Shown here: one piece after another, positions 41,044-49,275 of the stretch | Layout of the letters: each line of letters begins with the position of its first letter | Position numbering within the stretch: the stretch's first letter is position 1 | Origin: an uncultured Clostridia bacterium | Lineage (GTDB): Bacteria; Bacillota; Clostridia; Christensenellales; Aristaeellaceae | Assembly: GCA_934636105.1 (NCBI GenBank) | Contig: CAKTZR010000001.1 | Coordinates: 248,001-312,000, forward strand | DNA: 64,000 nt | Reading direction: 5' to 3' | The notes under the pieces: generated by a model | What the model saw: the letters and a program-made list of their open reading frames with translations, nothing else | Database searches by the model: none | Told to the model about the DNA's origin: nothing | Made by a program: the position numbers and the translations under genes

Positions 41044-41071
41044 TTAATGTTCGTAACGATACGAACATTAA
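41044..41071. promoter_or_regulatory. Perfect 11-bp inverted repeat upstream of the BMP operon
   Basis: TTAATGTTCGT (41044-41054), six bases, ACGAACATTAA (41061-41071). The half-site ACGAACATTA resembles the PurR PurBox of Bacillus, but the two half-sites face in the opposite orientation and are close together. It lies about 55 bp upstream of the -35 box. Candidate operator for purine or nucleoside control; a hairpin in the convergent 3' region is the alternative. Confidence 0.5.
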
Positions 41072-41076
41072 AATTG

Positions 41077-41101
41077 AAAAAGAGCCGTACAATGGCGGCT
41101 C
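41077..41101 (-). terminator. Terminator of the VOC gene
   Basis: Minus strand GAGCCG...CGGCTC with an 8-nt loop, followed by five T residues, immediately after the stop. Confidence 0.8.
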
Positions 41102-41105
41102 CACA

Positions 41106-41474
41106 TCAACGGGCGGGCACGATTTCCAGCCAGTATCCGTCCGGGTCTTCGATGAAATAAATACCCATCGCTTCGTTTTCAAAGCAGATGCAACCCATTT
41201 GGCTGTGTTTGGCGTGGGCTGCCGCGAAATCATCCGTGCGGAAAGCCAGGTGGAATTCGCATTCGCCGAGATCATATTTTTGCGGATGATCACGCAGCCA
41301 TGTCAGTTCCAGTTCAAAGGATTCCGTGTCGTCTGCCAGATAAACAATGATGAAGGAGCCGTTGGCCGCATTTTTGCGGCGCACCTCATGCAGCCCAAGC
41401 GCCTCCTGATAAAAGGCGATAGAGGTTTCCAGATTGCTGACGTTGTAGTTTTCATGAACCATGGTAAAGGACAT
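41106..41474 (-). CDS. VOC-family protein, glyoxalase I-like
   Basis: 122 residues with two beta-alpha-beta-beta-beta modules. HENYNVSNLETSIAFYQEALGL is the first module with a metal-ligand His; FHLAFRTDDF, and the closing IYFIEDPDGYWLEIVPAR with the conserved Glu, match lactoylglutathione lyase. Metal ligands (H, E, H, E) are present, so it may detoxify methylglyoxal or act on another thiol adduct. ATG 41474 follows AAAGGAGG. Confidence 0.85.
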   Translation of the reverse strand: MSFTMVHENYNVSNLETSIAFYQEALGLHEVRRKNAANGSFIIVYLADDTESFELELTWLRDHPQKYDLGECEFHLAFRTDDFAAAHAKHSQMGCICFENEAMGIYFIEDPDGYWLEIVPAR

Positions 41475-41565
41475 CGTGCTTCCTCCTTTGATGTTTTTAT
41501 GGATATATGGACAGTATATCATAATTCCGGTGAAAAAGAAAAGCGTCAAATTTGTTGCGCCTTCG

Positions 41566-41594
41566 TTTACAAATGCAAAAGGATATGATATAGT
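41566..41594 (+). promoter_or_regulatory. Promoter of the MATE gene
   Basis: TTTACA (41566-41571), 17-bp spacer, TATAGT (41589-41594), followed by GGAGGGG before the ATG. Confidence 0.7.
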
Positions 41595-41629
41595 GATTTT
41601 ATCGCGATTTTTCGCGCACGGAGGGGAAA

Positions 41630-43072
41630 ATGGCTATACAGAAAGCACGGCGCTCTAAACTGCGGGAGCGCCTGTTCGGGGATCGGGCGTTTTATGCGGA
41701 GGTTGTTTCCGTCGTCGTGCCGATCATCATTCAAAATACCGTTTCAAACGTTGTCAGCCTGCTGGATAATGTCATGGTGGGGCGTGTCGGTACGCTGCAA
41801 ATGTCGGCGGTCGCTATCGTCAATCAGCTGCTTTTTGTGTTCAATCTGTGTATTTTCGGCGGTTTGGCAGGAGCAGGCATTTTTGCGACGCAGTATGCGG
41901 GCGCGCATGACGACAAAGGCGTTCGCGACTGCTTCCGCGTGAAGTGGATGATCGCGCTTTCCATGCTGGCTTGTGCGCTCGTCGTGTTGATCGCATTCCC
42001 CAGACAGCTGATCGGTATGTATCTGGCGGAGGGAACTTTGCAGACGGACGCGGCGGCGACGCTTGGCTTTGGCCTGGAGTATCTGAATGTGATGCTTTGG
42101 GGGCTTTTGCCGTTCGGCGTTGCGCAGGTTTACGCCAGCACGCTGCGCGAGGTGGGCGAAACGCGTCTGCCGATGCTGGCCAGCGTCGTGGCAATTCTGG
42201 TCAATCTGGTGTTTAACTACTTCCTGATTTTCGGCAAGTGCGGTTTTCCGGAAATGGGCGTGACGGGCGCGGCAATAGCAACCGTGCTTTCGCGATATGT
42301 GGAAACGGCGATCATTATGGCGTATACGCATGCAAAATCGCATCATTTCGGTTTTATCCGCGGCGCATACCGGAGCTTGCATGTGCCGCGTCCGCTGATG
42401 CAGAGCATCCTGCGCAGGGGTACGCCGCTGCTGGTCAATGAATTTTTGTGGTCTTCCGGCATGGCTGTTCTGCTTCAGTGCTATTCCGTGCGCGGGCTTG
42501 ACGTGGTGGCCGCCTGCAACATTGCCACAACGGTGAGCAATCTGTTCAAGGTTGTCTTCCTGTCGATGGGCAACGCGGTGGCCATTATGGTGGGGCAGGC
42601 GCTTGGCGCGAACGATATCGAACGGGCGAAAAACTGCACATGGCGGCTGATGACCGTGGCTGTCGGCTCAAATCTGATTATGGCTACGCTGCTGACGGTG
42701 TTTGCACCTGCCATTCCGCATATTTATAATACGGAGCCGCATGTCCGCCAAATTGCGACCCAGCTGCTCTATGTCATTGCGGTGATGATGCCTGCGTATT
42801 CCTTCTCGCATTGCTGCTATTTCACGCTCCGTTCCGGCGGCAAGACGATCATCACGTTTTTGTTTGACAGCGTGTTCACGTGGTGCGTCAACGTTCCGGT
42901 GGCATGGCTGCTGGCTTATCGGACGGGTCTTCATATTGTACCGTTGTATTTCAGCGTGCAGGCGCTTGAGCTGGTGAAGGTTGTCGTCGGCTTTGTGCTG
43001 GTGAAGAAAGGCGTTTGGATTCACAACATTGTTGCACCCGTGGCGGCGGAAGAGAATTCCGCTCAAGTCTAA
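41630..43072 (+). CDS. MATE-family efflux transporter
   Basis: 480 residues, twelve transmembrane helices in two matching six-helix halves (VVPIIIQNTVSNVVSLLDNVMVGRVG opens the first; TPLLVNEFLWSSGMAVLLQCYSVRG opens the second). MATE proteins export drugs or metabolites with Na+ or H+. It belongs to the DinF/NorM-like clostridial group; the substrate is unknown. Monocistronic: own promoter and a terminator after it. Confidence 0.92.
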   Translation: MAIQKARRSKLRERLFGDRAFYAEVVSVVVPIIIQNTVSNVVSLLDNVMVGRVGTLQMSAVAIVNQLLFVFNLCIFGGLAGAGIFATQYAGAHDDKGVRDCFRVKWMIALSMLACALVVLIAFPRQLIGMYLAEGTLQTDAAATLGFGLEYLNVMLWGLLPFGVAQVYASTLREVGETRLPMLASVVAILVNLVFNYFLIFGKCGFPEMGVTGAAIATVLSRYVETAIIMAYTHAKSHHFGFIRGAYRSLHVPRPLMQSILRRGTPLLVNEFLWSSGMAVLLQCYSVRGLDVVAACNIATTVSNLFKVVFLSMGNAVAIMVGQALGANDIERAKNCTWRLMTVAVGSNLIMATLLTVFAPAIPHIYNTEPHVRQIATQLLYVIAVMMPAYSFSHCCYFTLRSGGKTIITFLFDSVFTWCVNVPVAWLLAYRTGLHIVPLYFSVQALELVKVVVGFVLVKKGVWIHNIVAPVAAEENSAQV

Positions 43073-43078
43073 AAAAGA

Positions 43079-43113
43079 GAAGCAGGAGAGCGAAAGTCGT
43101 TTTCCTGCTTCTT
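43079..43113. terminator. Bidirectional terminator between MATE and recX genes
   Basis: GAAGCAGGA pairs with TCCTGCTTC; T-rich on the plus side and A-rich (T on the minus strand) on the other, between convergent genes. Confidence 0.75.
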
Positions 43114-43116
43114 TGC

Positions 43117-43740
43117 TTATTCTATTTCTTCTTTGAGCATGTCAAGCGCCTGTTTGGCTTCGGTATAACCGTATCCGCGTCTGGCGAGGGCGGCGAGGAT
43201 TTTCTGCCTGTCCTTGGGATCGAAAAGATCCTTGCCGGATGCGGCTTTTCGCGCCGCTTTGAGCGCGCCGGAAAGCAGATCGTCCTCGTCGATGGCGGAA
43301 AGCGCTTCGTCAATGGCTTCGCTGCCCACACCTTTGCGGCGAAGCTCCATGCGGATACGCCGCGAGCCCATGCCTTTGTTGGTACGTGACGCGGCCCATT
43401 GCTCGGCGAAATCGCTGTCGTTGATATATCCGGCTTCATCCAGCCGCGCCATCACGCGGGCGATGGTGCGTTCCGGATAGGCGTTTTTGCGCAGAGCGTC
43501 GGCGATTTCCTGCTGGGTTCTGGGACGCATAGCCAGCAGGGCGACGGCCTTTTCCATCGCAAACGGATAAGAACGCTCTAGCAGAAAGCTGTCGAAGGCT
43601 TCCCGGTCAAACGGCGTTCCGCCGCGATAAGGGCGTTCTTTGAGCATGGCGCGCGGCATGGCGAGCGTTTCACCGCTTGAGAGTGTCAATGTGGCGCGCC
43701 CGTGATCCCGATGGACGCTGATGAGCTTTGCATCCATCAT
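43117..43740 (-). CDS. recX: RecX-family recombination regulator
   Basis: 207 residues, rich in three-helix RecX repeats (about 60-200: ALLAMRPRTQQEIADALRKNAYPERTIARVMARLDEAGYINDSDFAEQW is repeat one). RecX binds RecA filaments and limits strand exchange. recA is not in the window. The start overlaps the stop of pncB by one base, so the genes are coupled: lgt, pncB, recX on one transcript. Confidence 0.88.
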   Translation of the reverse strand: MMDAKLISVHRDHGRATLTLSSGETLAMPRAMLKERPYRGGTPFDREAFDSFLLERSYPFAMEKAVALLAMRPRTQQEIADALRKNAYPERTIARVMARLDEAGYINDSDFAEQWAASRTNKGMGSRRIRMELRRKGVGSEAIDEALSAIDEDDLLSGALKAARKAASGKDLFDPKDRQKILAALARRGYGYTEAKQALDMLKEEIE

Positions 43741-45176
43741 TAGGCTTTGCCGCGGCGTTCTTCCAACATGCCGCGCTTGAGTTCATAGAGGGGCTTGGAC
43801 AGATCGACCTTGTAGCGGTGCGGACTGTGCAGACGCTTATATTCGTCCCAGAAGGTCTCCATTTCATGTTTGGCGTAGGCGGAAATCTCGGAAAGCGTCG
43901 GCAAGTCATAAACCAGTTCGCCGTGTTCAAAGACGGGCGCCAGCAGGGAGCGAACTTCGTAATCGCAGAGCGTCATCTTTTTCCACGTGTTTTCCGGATC
44001 AAAGATTTCAAGCGGTTCGCCGGAGGTGAAATCCTCGCCCTCCAGCGCAATCAGATCGGCCAGCGCCTTGCCGGAAAGACGGTCATAGAAACGATAGAGC
44101 CGCTTGACGCCCGGATTGGTGATCTTCGCCGGGTTTTCGGAAATCTTGATGCGCGGCTCGAACTTTCCGTTCACTTCCTCGGCAGAGAGCTTATAAACGC
44201 CGCCGAGCGCCGGATTGTCCATGCTGGTAATCATGCGCGTGCCCACGCCCCAGACGTTGATGGCCGCGCCCTGCGCCTTCAAATCCCAGATGACTTCTTC
44301 ATCCAGATCGCCGGAGGCGAAGATTTTCGCATTCGGGAAACCGGCTTCATCCAGCATTTTGCGCGCCTGACGGCTCAGGAAAGCGAGATCGCCGCTGTCC
44401 AGACGAATGCCTGTCGGCTCATACCCCTTGGCGCGCAGCTCGTTGAAGACGGTGATCGCGTTCGGCACGCCGCTGGTCAGCGTGTCATAGGTGTCTACCA
44501 GCAGCAGGCAGTTGTTCGGGAAAACCTCTGCATAAGCGCGGAAAGCGCTCAACTCATCCGGGAAGGACATGACCCAGCTGTGTGCATGCGTGCCGCCGAC
44601 AGGTACGCCGAAAAGCTGGCCGGTGAGCACGTTGCTCGTGGCCTGACAGCCGCCGATGATGGCCGCGCGCGCGCCGTAAATGCCCGCATCCGGCCCTTGC
44701 GCGCGGCGAAGGCCAAATTCCAGCACGCTGTCGCCGCGCGCAGCCTGCACCACGCGGGAAGCCTTCGTGGCGATCAGCGTCTGGTGATTGATGATGTTCA
44801 GCAGTGCGGTTTCAAGAAGCTGCGCTTCCATAATCGGGGCAATGACGCGGACAATCGGCTCGCCGGGGAAAATGATCGTGCCTTCCGGTACGGCCAGAAT
44901 TTCGCCGGTGAAGCGGAGCGTGGACAGGCGCGCGAGGAAGGCCTCGTCAAAAATATTCAGGCTGCGCAGATAGGCGATATCCTCATTTGAGAAATGCAGA
45001 TTCTTCACATAGTCAATCGCCTGCTCAAGACCGGCAGCTACGGCATAGGCGGTCATGTCGCCCTGCTTGCGATAGAAAATATCGAAGCAGGCACGGTTAT
45101 TCTCCATACCGAACCGCAGGTAGCCGTTCATCATCGTCAGCTCGTACAGGTCGGTCATCATGGTCAAATTACGCAT
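43740..45176 (-). CDS. pncB: Nicotinate phosphoribosyltransferase
   Basis: 478 residues of the NAPRT family: LTMMTDLYELTMMNGYL at the N-terminus, EFGLRRAQGPDAGIYGARA, GGTHAHSWVMSFPDE and IRLDSGDLAFLSRQ, FASGDLDEEVIWDL. It converts nicotinate and PRPP to nicotinate mononucleotide in NAD salvage. The start is directly after the lgt stop (no gap). A Cys-rich C-terminal domain of some relatives is absent. Confidence 0.93.
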   Translation of the reverse strand: MRNLTMMTDLYELTMMNGYLRFGMENNRACFDIFYRKQGDMTAYAVAAGLEQAIDYVKNLHFSNEDIAYLRSLNIFDEAFLARLSTLRFTGEILAVPEGTIIFPGEPIVRVIAPIMEAQLLETALLNIINHQTLIATKASRVVQAARGDSVLEFGLRRAQGPDAGIYGARAAIIGGCQATSNVLTGQLFGVPVGGTHAHSWVMSFPDELSAFRAYAEVFPNNCLLLVDTYDTLTSGVPNAITVFNELRAKGYEPTGIRLDSGDLAFLSRQARKMLDEAGFPNAKIFASGDLDEEVIWDLKAQGAAINVWGVGTRMITSMDNPALGGVYKLSAEEVNGKFEPRIKISENPAKITNPGVKRLYRFYDRLSGKALADLIALEGEDFTSGEPLEIFDPENTWKKMTLCDYEVRSLLAPVFEHGELVYDLPTLSEISAYAKHEMETFWDEYKRLHSPHRYKVDLSKPLYELKRGMLEERRGKA

Positions 45177-46325
45177 TTAATCAATCTCGCTTTCTGAAAT
45201 CTGGGGACACAGGGGATAGCAGAGCAGCCAGCCGCACAGCATGAGCTGAATCATCGCGGCGCACTGGCGCAGGGTGACATAATAGGTATTGTCTTCGTTG
45301 GCGCGGGTCAATCCGGCAATGAACAGCCCGATGAGGAACACGCCGTCGGCCAGCAGCGGCGCGGCAATGCGCCAACTGAAGCGTCCGCTGTCCATCGTCC
45401 AAAGGATGATGATTGCAAGCTGGGAGACAAACAGCACGAGCAGGCTGATTTGGGAGAACGTGAACAGAAAGCTGTATGCGCCGCGCTCAAACTCGCCCAG
45501 GAATGTGACGGCGATGCACAGAACGGCGCTGACCAGCGGCGCGATGGTGACGGCGCTGATGCGGTCGCGGATGCGCACGAAGAAATAAACCGCAACGCCG
45601 AGCGCCGCAATGGCAGAGAGCACCTGCGAGATGCGGACAAATTCGCTGATGAACGTCAGGCTGTCGTTGCGCAGGCCTTCGATTACGGTTCGGCCGGAGC
45701 AATACAGCAGCAGATACCAGCAGAACACATCGCCCCTGCGGCGGCGGTGCTTGCGAATTACCATCAACAGGGCAAAGACGAGGATATCCCAGCAGAATTC
45801 ATAAAAGAACGTCGCCATGTGCCAATACCACACATCGCCGACCGGGATTTCCACCGCAAAGGGGAAGAACTGGAGACTTTCCTCCGAAATGCGCAGGCCG
45901 TAGGCTTCCATATTGATATAGTTGCCCCAGCGGCCGATGCCCTGTCCAAGCACAAGAGCGGGAGCGACAACGTCCAATAGCGTCAGCGTGGAAATTTTGT
46001 GTTTTCTGCTGACCAGCTTTGCAGCAATCAGGCCGCCGATAACGCCGCCATAGATGGCCAAACCGCCCTCGCGGATGTTAAAAATGGAAAGTAAATTTTC
46101 GCTGTAATCGTTAAAGCGGAAAATCACATAGTACAGCCGCGCGCAGATGATGCCAAGTGGAATGGCATAAAGCAGAAAATCAATGGCGGTATCCTGCGGC
46201 AGACGCAGGCGGCGCGCTTCGTTTGAAGCCAGAAAATAGCCGATGACAATCGCGCTGACGATTAAAATTGCGTACCAGCTGACGCCTAAAAAGGCGACGC
46301 GGTCCAAAAGGGGCCTGCTGAGCAT
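45177..46325 (-). CDS. lgt: Prolipoprotein diacylglyceryl transferase with extra C-terminal membrane domain
   Basis: 382 residues, about 100 longer than normal Lgt. Residues 1-255 are the Lgt core: Arg-rich YVIFRFNDYSEN, REGGLAIYGGVIGG, and LGQGIGRWGNYINMEAYG (the signature with the essential Arg and Asn), ending near the SGRTVIEGLRNDSL motif. Residues about 255-382 add three or four further hydrophobic helices. Lgt attaches diacylglycerol to the lipobox Cys before LspA cleavage. ATG 46325 follows GGGAGG. First gene of lgt-pncB-recX. Confidence 0.9.
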   Translation of the reverse strand: MLSRPLLDRVAFLGVSWYAILIVSAIVIGYFLASNEARRLRLPQDTAIDFLLYAIPLGIICARLYYVIFRFNDYSENLLSIFNIREGGLAIYGGVIGGLIAAKLVSRKHKISTLTLLDVVAPALVLGQGIGRWGNYINMEAYGLRISEESLQFFPFAVEIPVGDVWYWHMATFFYEFCWDILVFALLMVIRKHRRRRGDVFCWYLLLYCSGRTVIEGLRNDSLTFISEFVRISQVLSAIAALGVAVYFFVRIRDRISAVTIAPLVSAVLCIAVTFLGEFERGAYSFLFTFSQISLLVLFVSQLAIIILWTMDSGRFSWRIAAPLLADGVFLIGLFIAGLTRANEDNTYYVTLRQCAAMIQLMLCGWLLCYPLCPQISESEID

Positions 46326-46450
46326 AAAAACCTCCCTGACAAACAGAAAATGGTCTATCCGTATCTTGATTAGTATAGCGCCGGGATATCCGCCTGTCAA
46401 GAAATGGTTGTATTTCGCATGCGACATAAACGGAAAGTTGGCTTTTGCTC

Positions 46451-46479
46451 TTGCCGATCGGGCTTCATGATGTTATAAT
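46451..46479 (+). promoter_or_regulatory. Promoter of upp
   Basis: TTGCCG (46451-46456), 17-bp spacer, TATAAT (46474-46479). Confidence 0.75.
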
Positions 46480-46535
46480 GAAAAAAACGCAGGTAAAAGG
46501 CGTTCTTTCGTCGCGCCTGCTAAGGAGGAAAAAAC

Positions 46536-47165
46536 ATGTCTGTTGTTCATGTTATGGATCATCCGCTGATTCAGCATAAGCTCTCTCTGATGCGTGATCA
46601 GGAAACTGGCCCCAAGGAGTTCCGCGAGCTGCTGAACGAAATCTCCATGCTGATGGCCTACGAGGTCACCCGCGATCTGCCGCTCAAGACGGTTGAAATT
46701 GAAACGCCGATCTGCCGCGCACAGACTAAGGTCATTGCCGGCAAGAAGTTGGCCATTGTGCCGATTCTGCGCGCCGGATTGGGCATGGTGGATGGCATTA
46801 TGAGCCTTGTTCCCGCCGCGAAGGTCGGTCATATCGGCCTGTATCGCGATCCGAACACCCTTGAGCCGGTGGAATACTACTGCAAGCTCCCGGCAGATGC
46901 GCAGGAGCGCGAAATTCTGCTGGTTGATCCGATGCTGGCGACCGGCGGCTCTGCTTCGGCGGCTATCGGCTTCCTCAAGAAGCGCGGCTGCAAGAATATC
47001 AAGCTCGTCAACCTGATTGCCGCGCCGGAAGGCATTGCGCGCGTGCAGGCTGATCATCCGGACGTGGATATCTATGTCGCGGGCATGGATGAAAAGCTCA
47101 ACGATCATGGCTACATCATTCCGGGTCTCGGCGATGCGGGCGACCGCCTTTTCGGCACCAAGTAA
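46536..47165 (+). CDS. upp: Uracil phosphoribosyltransferase
   Basis: 209 residues: HPLIQHKLSLMRD at the N-terminus, PILRAGLGMVDG, and the PRPP-binding ILLVDPMLATGGSA. Salvages uracil to UMP. Strong ribosome site AAGGAGG. The uracil-binding C-terminal segment (YIIPGLGDAGDRLFGTK) is complete. Monocistronic with own promoter and terminator. Confidence 0.96.
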   Translation: MSVVHVMDHPLIQHKLSLMRDQETGPKEFRELLNEISMLMAYEVTRDLPLKTVEIETPICRAQTKVIAGKKLAIVPILRAGLGMVDGIMSLVPAAKVGHIGLYRDPNTLEPVEYYCKLPADAQEREILLVDPMLATGGSASAAIGFLKKRGCKNIKLVNLIAAPEGIARVQADHPDVDIYVAGMDEKLNDHGYIIPGLGDAGDRLFGTK

Positions 47166-47173
47166 GAGGAAAA

Positions 47174-47202
47174 AAGTACGTCGGCAGCGGCGTACTTTTC
47201 TT
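47174..47202 (+). terminator. Terminator after upp
   Basis: AAAAGTACG pairs with CGTACTTTT around a short loop, followed by a T-rich tract. Confidence 0.8.
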
Positions 47203-47210
47203 TTGTTTTG

Positions 47211-47239
47211 TTGCGGCGTGTATGGCTTTATGCTATAAT
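47211..47239 (+). promoter_or_regulatory. Promoter of the glycosyltransferase gene
   Basis: TTGCGG (47211-47216), 17-bp spacer, TATAAT (47234-47239). Confidence 0.75.
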
Positions 47240-47273
47240 GAAGGCAATTCAACGAGTTGAGGGGAATGGAACC

Positions 47274-48248
47274 ATGAAAGATCATATCGCCGTATTGATT
47301 CCGTGCTATAACGAAAGCAAAACCATCGAAAAGGTGGTGCGGGATTTCAAACGCGTTCTGCCGGATGCAGCGGTTTATGTTTATGATAACAATTCCAGCG
47401 ATGGAACGGGCGAAATTGCCGCGCGCGCGGGTGCGATTGTGCGCAGGGAACGCATGCAGGGCAAGGGCAGCGTGATTCGCCGCATGTTCCGCGAGATTGA
47501 CGCGGATTGTTATCTGATGGTGGATGGCGATGATACTTATCCGGCTGAAGATGCGCCTGCGATGGTAGCGGCTGTGCTTGACGAGCAGGCGGATATGGTG
47601 GTCGGCGACCGTCTGTCCAGCACCTATTTCACCGAGAACAAGCGTCCCTTCCACAATTTGGGCAACGGATTGGTGCGCGCCAGCATCAACCACCTGTTCG
47701 GAAGCGATATCAAGGATATCATGACGGGTTATCGCGCGTTCAGCTATGCGTTTGTCAAAACCTATCCGGTGCTCTCCAAGGGCTTTGAAATTGAGACGGA
47801 TATGACCATTCACGCCATCAATCGCAGAATGCAGGTCAGCAATATCGTTGTCTCTTATCGCGACAGGCCGGATGGCAGCGAATCCAAGCTCAATACCTAT
47901 CAGGATGGCGCAAAGGTGCTGCTGACCATTGCGCGGCTCTACAAAAACTACAAGCCATTTGCATTTTTCGGCTTGCTGGCGCTGATTCTGGCGCTGATTT
48001 CGATTGGTTTCATGATTCCCGTATTGATGGAATTTGCAAAAACGGGGCTTGTGCCGCGTTTCCCGACGCTGATTGCCTGCTGTGTGACGATGCTTGCGGC
48101 GCTGCTGCTGTTCATTGCGGGTTTGATTCTTTCTACGCTTCAGGAAAAGGACAAGCGGGATTTTGAATTTGAGCTTCAGCAGGTCGGCGATCAATACCGT
48201 CGTCTTGCGCGGGAAGAAATCAAGAAGGACGAAAAGGTCTCCGCGTAA
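47274..48248 (+). CDS. Family 2 glycosyltransferase with two C-terminal membrane helices
   Basis: 324 residues. GT-A domain about 1-215: VLIPCYNESKTIEKVV, DNNSSDGTGEIA, and the metal-binding DGDDTY (DXD-like), then GYRAFSYAF and GFEIETDMTIHA. Two helices near 225-290 anchor it. The class is the polyprenyl-phosphate sugar transferases (DPM1/GtrB-like), which load a sugar on undecaprenyl phosphate. ATG 47274 after GAGGGGAATGG. Followed at 6 bp by the QueG-like gene. Confidence 0.88.
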   Translation: MKDHIAVLIPCYNESKTIEKVVRDFKRVLPDAAVYVYDNNSSDGTGEIAARAGAIVRRERMQGKGSVIRRMFREIDADCYLMVDGDDTYPAEDAPAMVAAVLDEQADMVVGDRLSSTYFTENKRPFHNLGNGLVRASINHLFGSDIKDIMTGYRAFSYAFVKTYPVLSKGFEIETDMTIHAINRRMQVSNIVVSYRDRPDGSESKLNTYQDGAKVLLTIARLYKNYKPFAFFGLLALILALISIGFMIPVLMEFAKTGLVPRFPTLIACCVTMLAALLLFIAGLILSTLQEKDKRDFEFELQQVGDQYRRLAREEIKKDEKVSA

Positions 48249-48254
48249 CGAAGC

Positions 48255-49241
48255 ATGGAACGAATGGACGAACTGACATTTGCTCGCATGGCCCGTCAGG
48301 CCGGGTTCGGCAGGACGGGCTTTTGCAGTGCAAAAGATTTTGCGGTTGAGCGGGAAGCCGTCGCGCGTGGGCCGGAGATTGCCGAACGCCGGCAGCTTCG
48401 TTTTGATCCGATGGAGGATGACGCAAGAGCACGAAGCATTGCTGTGCTGCTGTGGCCCTATCTTCCGGCAGCGCAGGAGGAAAAAGGCTGCGTTTTTGTG
48501 GACGGTTACTATTTTGCATCCAATATGGCGTATCACGCGGCGAAAAAGCTGGAGGAGCAGCTGGCACAGGCAGGGCATTTTGCCAAGGCGAATGTTCCAT
48601 ATCCGGCCAGAGAAGCGGCGCTTCGGGCGGGAATCGGCGTCATCGGGCAAAACGGCATGCTCATCACGCCGGAATACGGTTCTCGGTTTGTGATTATTTT
48701 GATGGCGACGGATATAGCGCGTGAAGAAGCGGATCAAACGGCAAGCGGCGGCTGTCTGCGGTGCGGACGGTGTGCGAGAGCCTGCCCGGCAGGCGCGATT
48801 GATGCAAACGGCATGAGTCATCCGGAAAGGTGCATTCGTAATTTCATGCTGGAAGGCGTCGTTGCGCCGGAACATCTGCGGGAAAAGATGGGCATGCGGC
48901 TTGTCGGCTGCGACATTTGTCAGCGTGTTTGTCCGATGCAGCCGAAATTCGAACCGGGCCGAACGCTCGGGCTTAAGTTGGATGAACTGATGACGACGGA
49001 TCAGGCTGTTTTTTCTGCGTCCATTCGGAAGTTGGCGGATGAAATCGGGCGGAACACGGCCAGACCACAGCGTGTCCGCGCGCAGGCGGCGCTGCTTGCG
49101 GGAAACAGCGGAAACAAAGCGTATCTGCCCGTGCTGGAAAGTTGGGCGCAGATGCCGTTTGAAGCCGTGGCCGAACACGCGCGCTGGGCGAAGGCGCGTC
49201 TTTTGAACGCGGGGCTTGACCGAACGGATAAAACCGATTAA
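48255..49241 (+). CDS. QueG-like protein with two [4Fe-4S] motifs
   Basis: 328 residues. The centre carries a double-cluster ferredoxin fold: CLRCGRCARACPAGAI and, after a Cys in PERCIRNF, CDICQRVCPMQ. The N-terminal cobalamin-binding-like region (about 1-165, with GIGVIGQNGMLITPEYGSR) resembles epoxyqueuosine reductase QueG, which finishes queuosine in tRNA. The C-terminal HEAT-like repeat is short (about 255-320). Many Clostridia have QueG-like paralogues of unknown role and no queuosine genes are near, so the function is not certain. Confidence 0.75.
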   Translation: MERMDELTFARMARQAGFGRTGFCSAKDFAVEREAVARGPEIAERRQLRFDPMEDDARARSIAVLLWPYLPAAQEEKGCVFVDGYYFASNMAYHAAKKLEEQLAQAGHFAKANVPYPAREAALRAGIGVIGQNGMLITPEYGSRFVIILMATDIAREEADQTASGGCLRCGRCARACPAGAIDANGMSHPERCIRNFMLEGVVAPEHLREKMGMRLVGCDICQRVCPMQPKFEPGRTLGLKLDELMTTDQAVFSASIRKLADEIGRNTARPQRVRAQAALLAGNSGNKAYLPVLESWAQMPFEAVAEHARWAKARLLNAGLDRTDKTD

Positions 49242-49275
49242 AATAAATCCAAATGGCTGATTGGGAGGAAATGCT

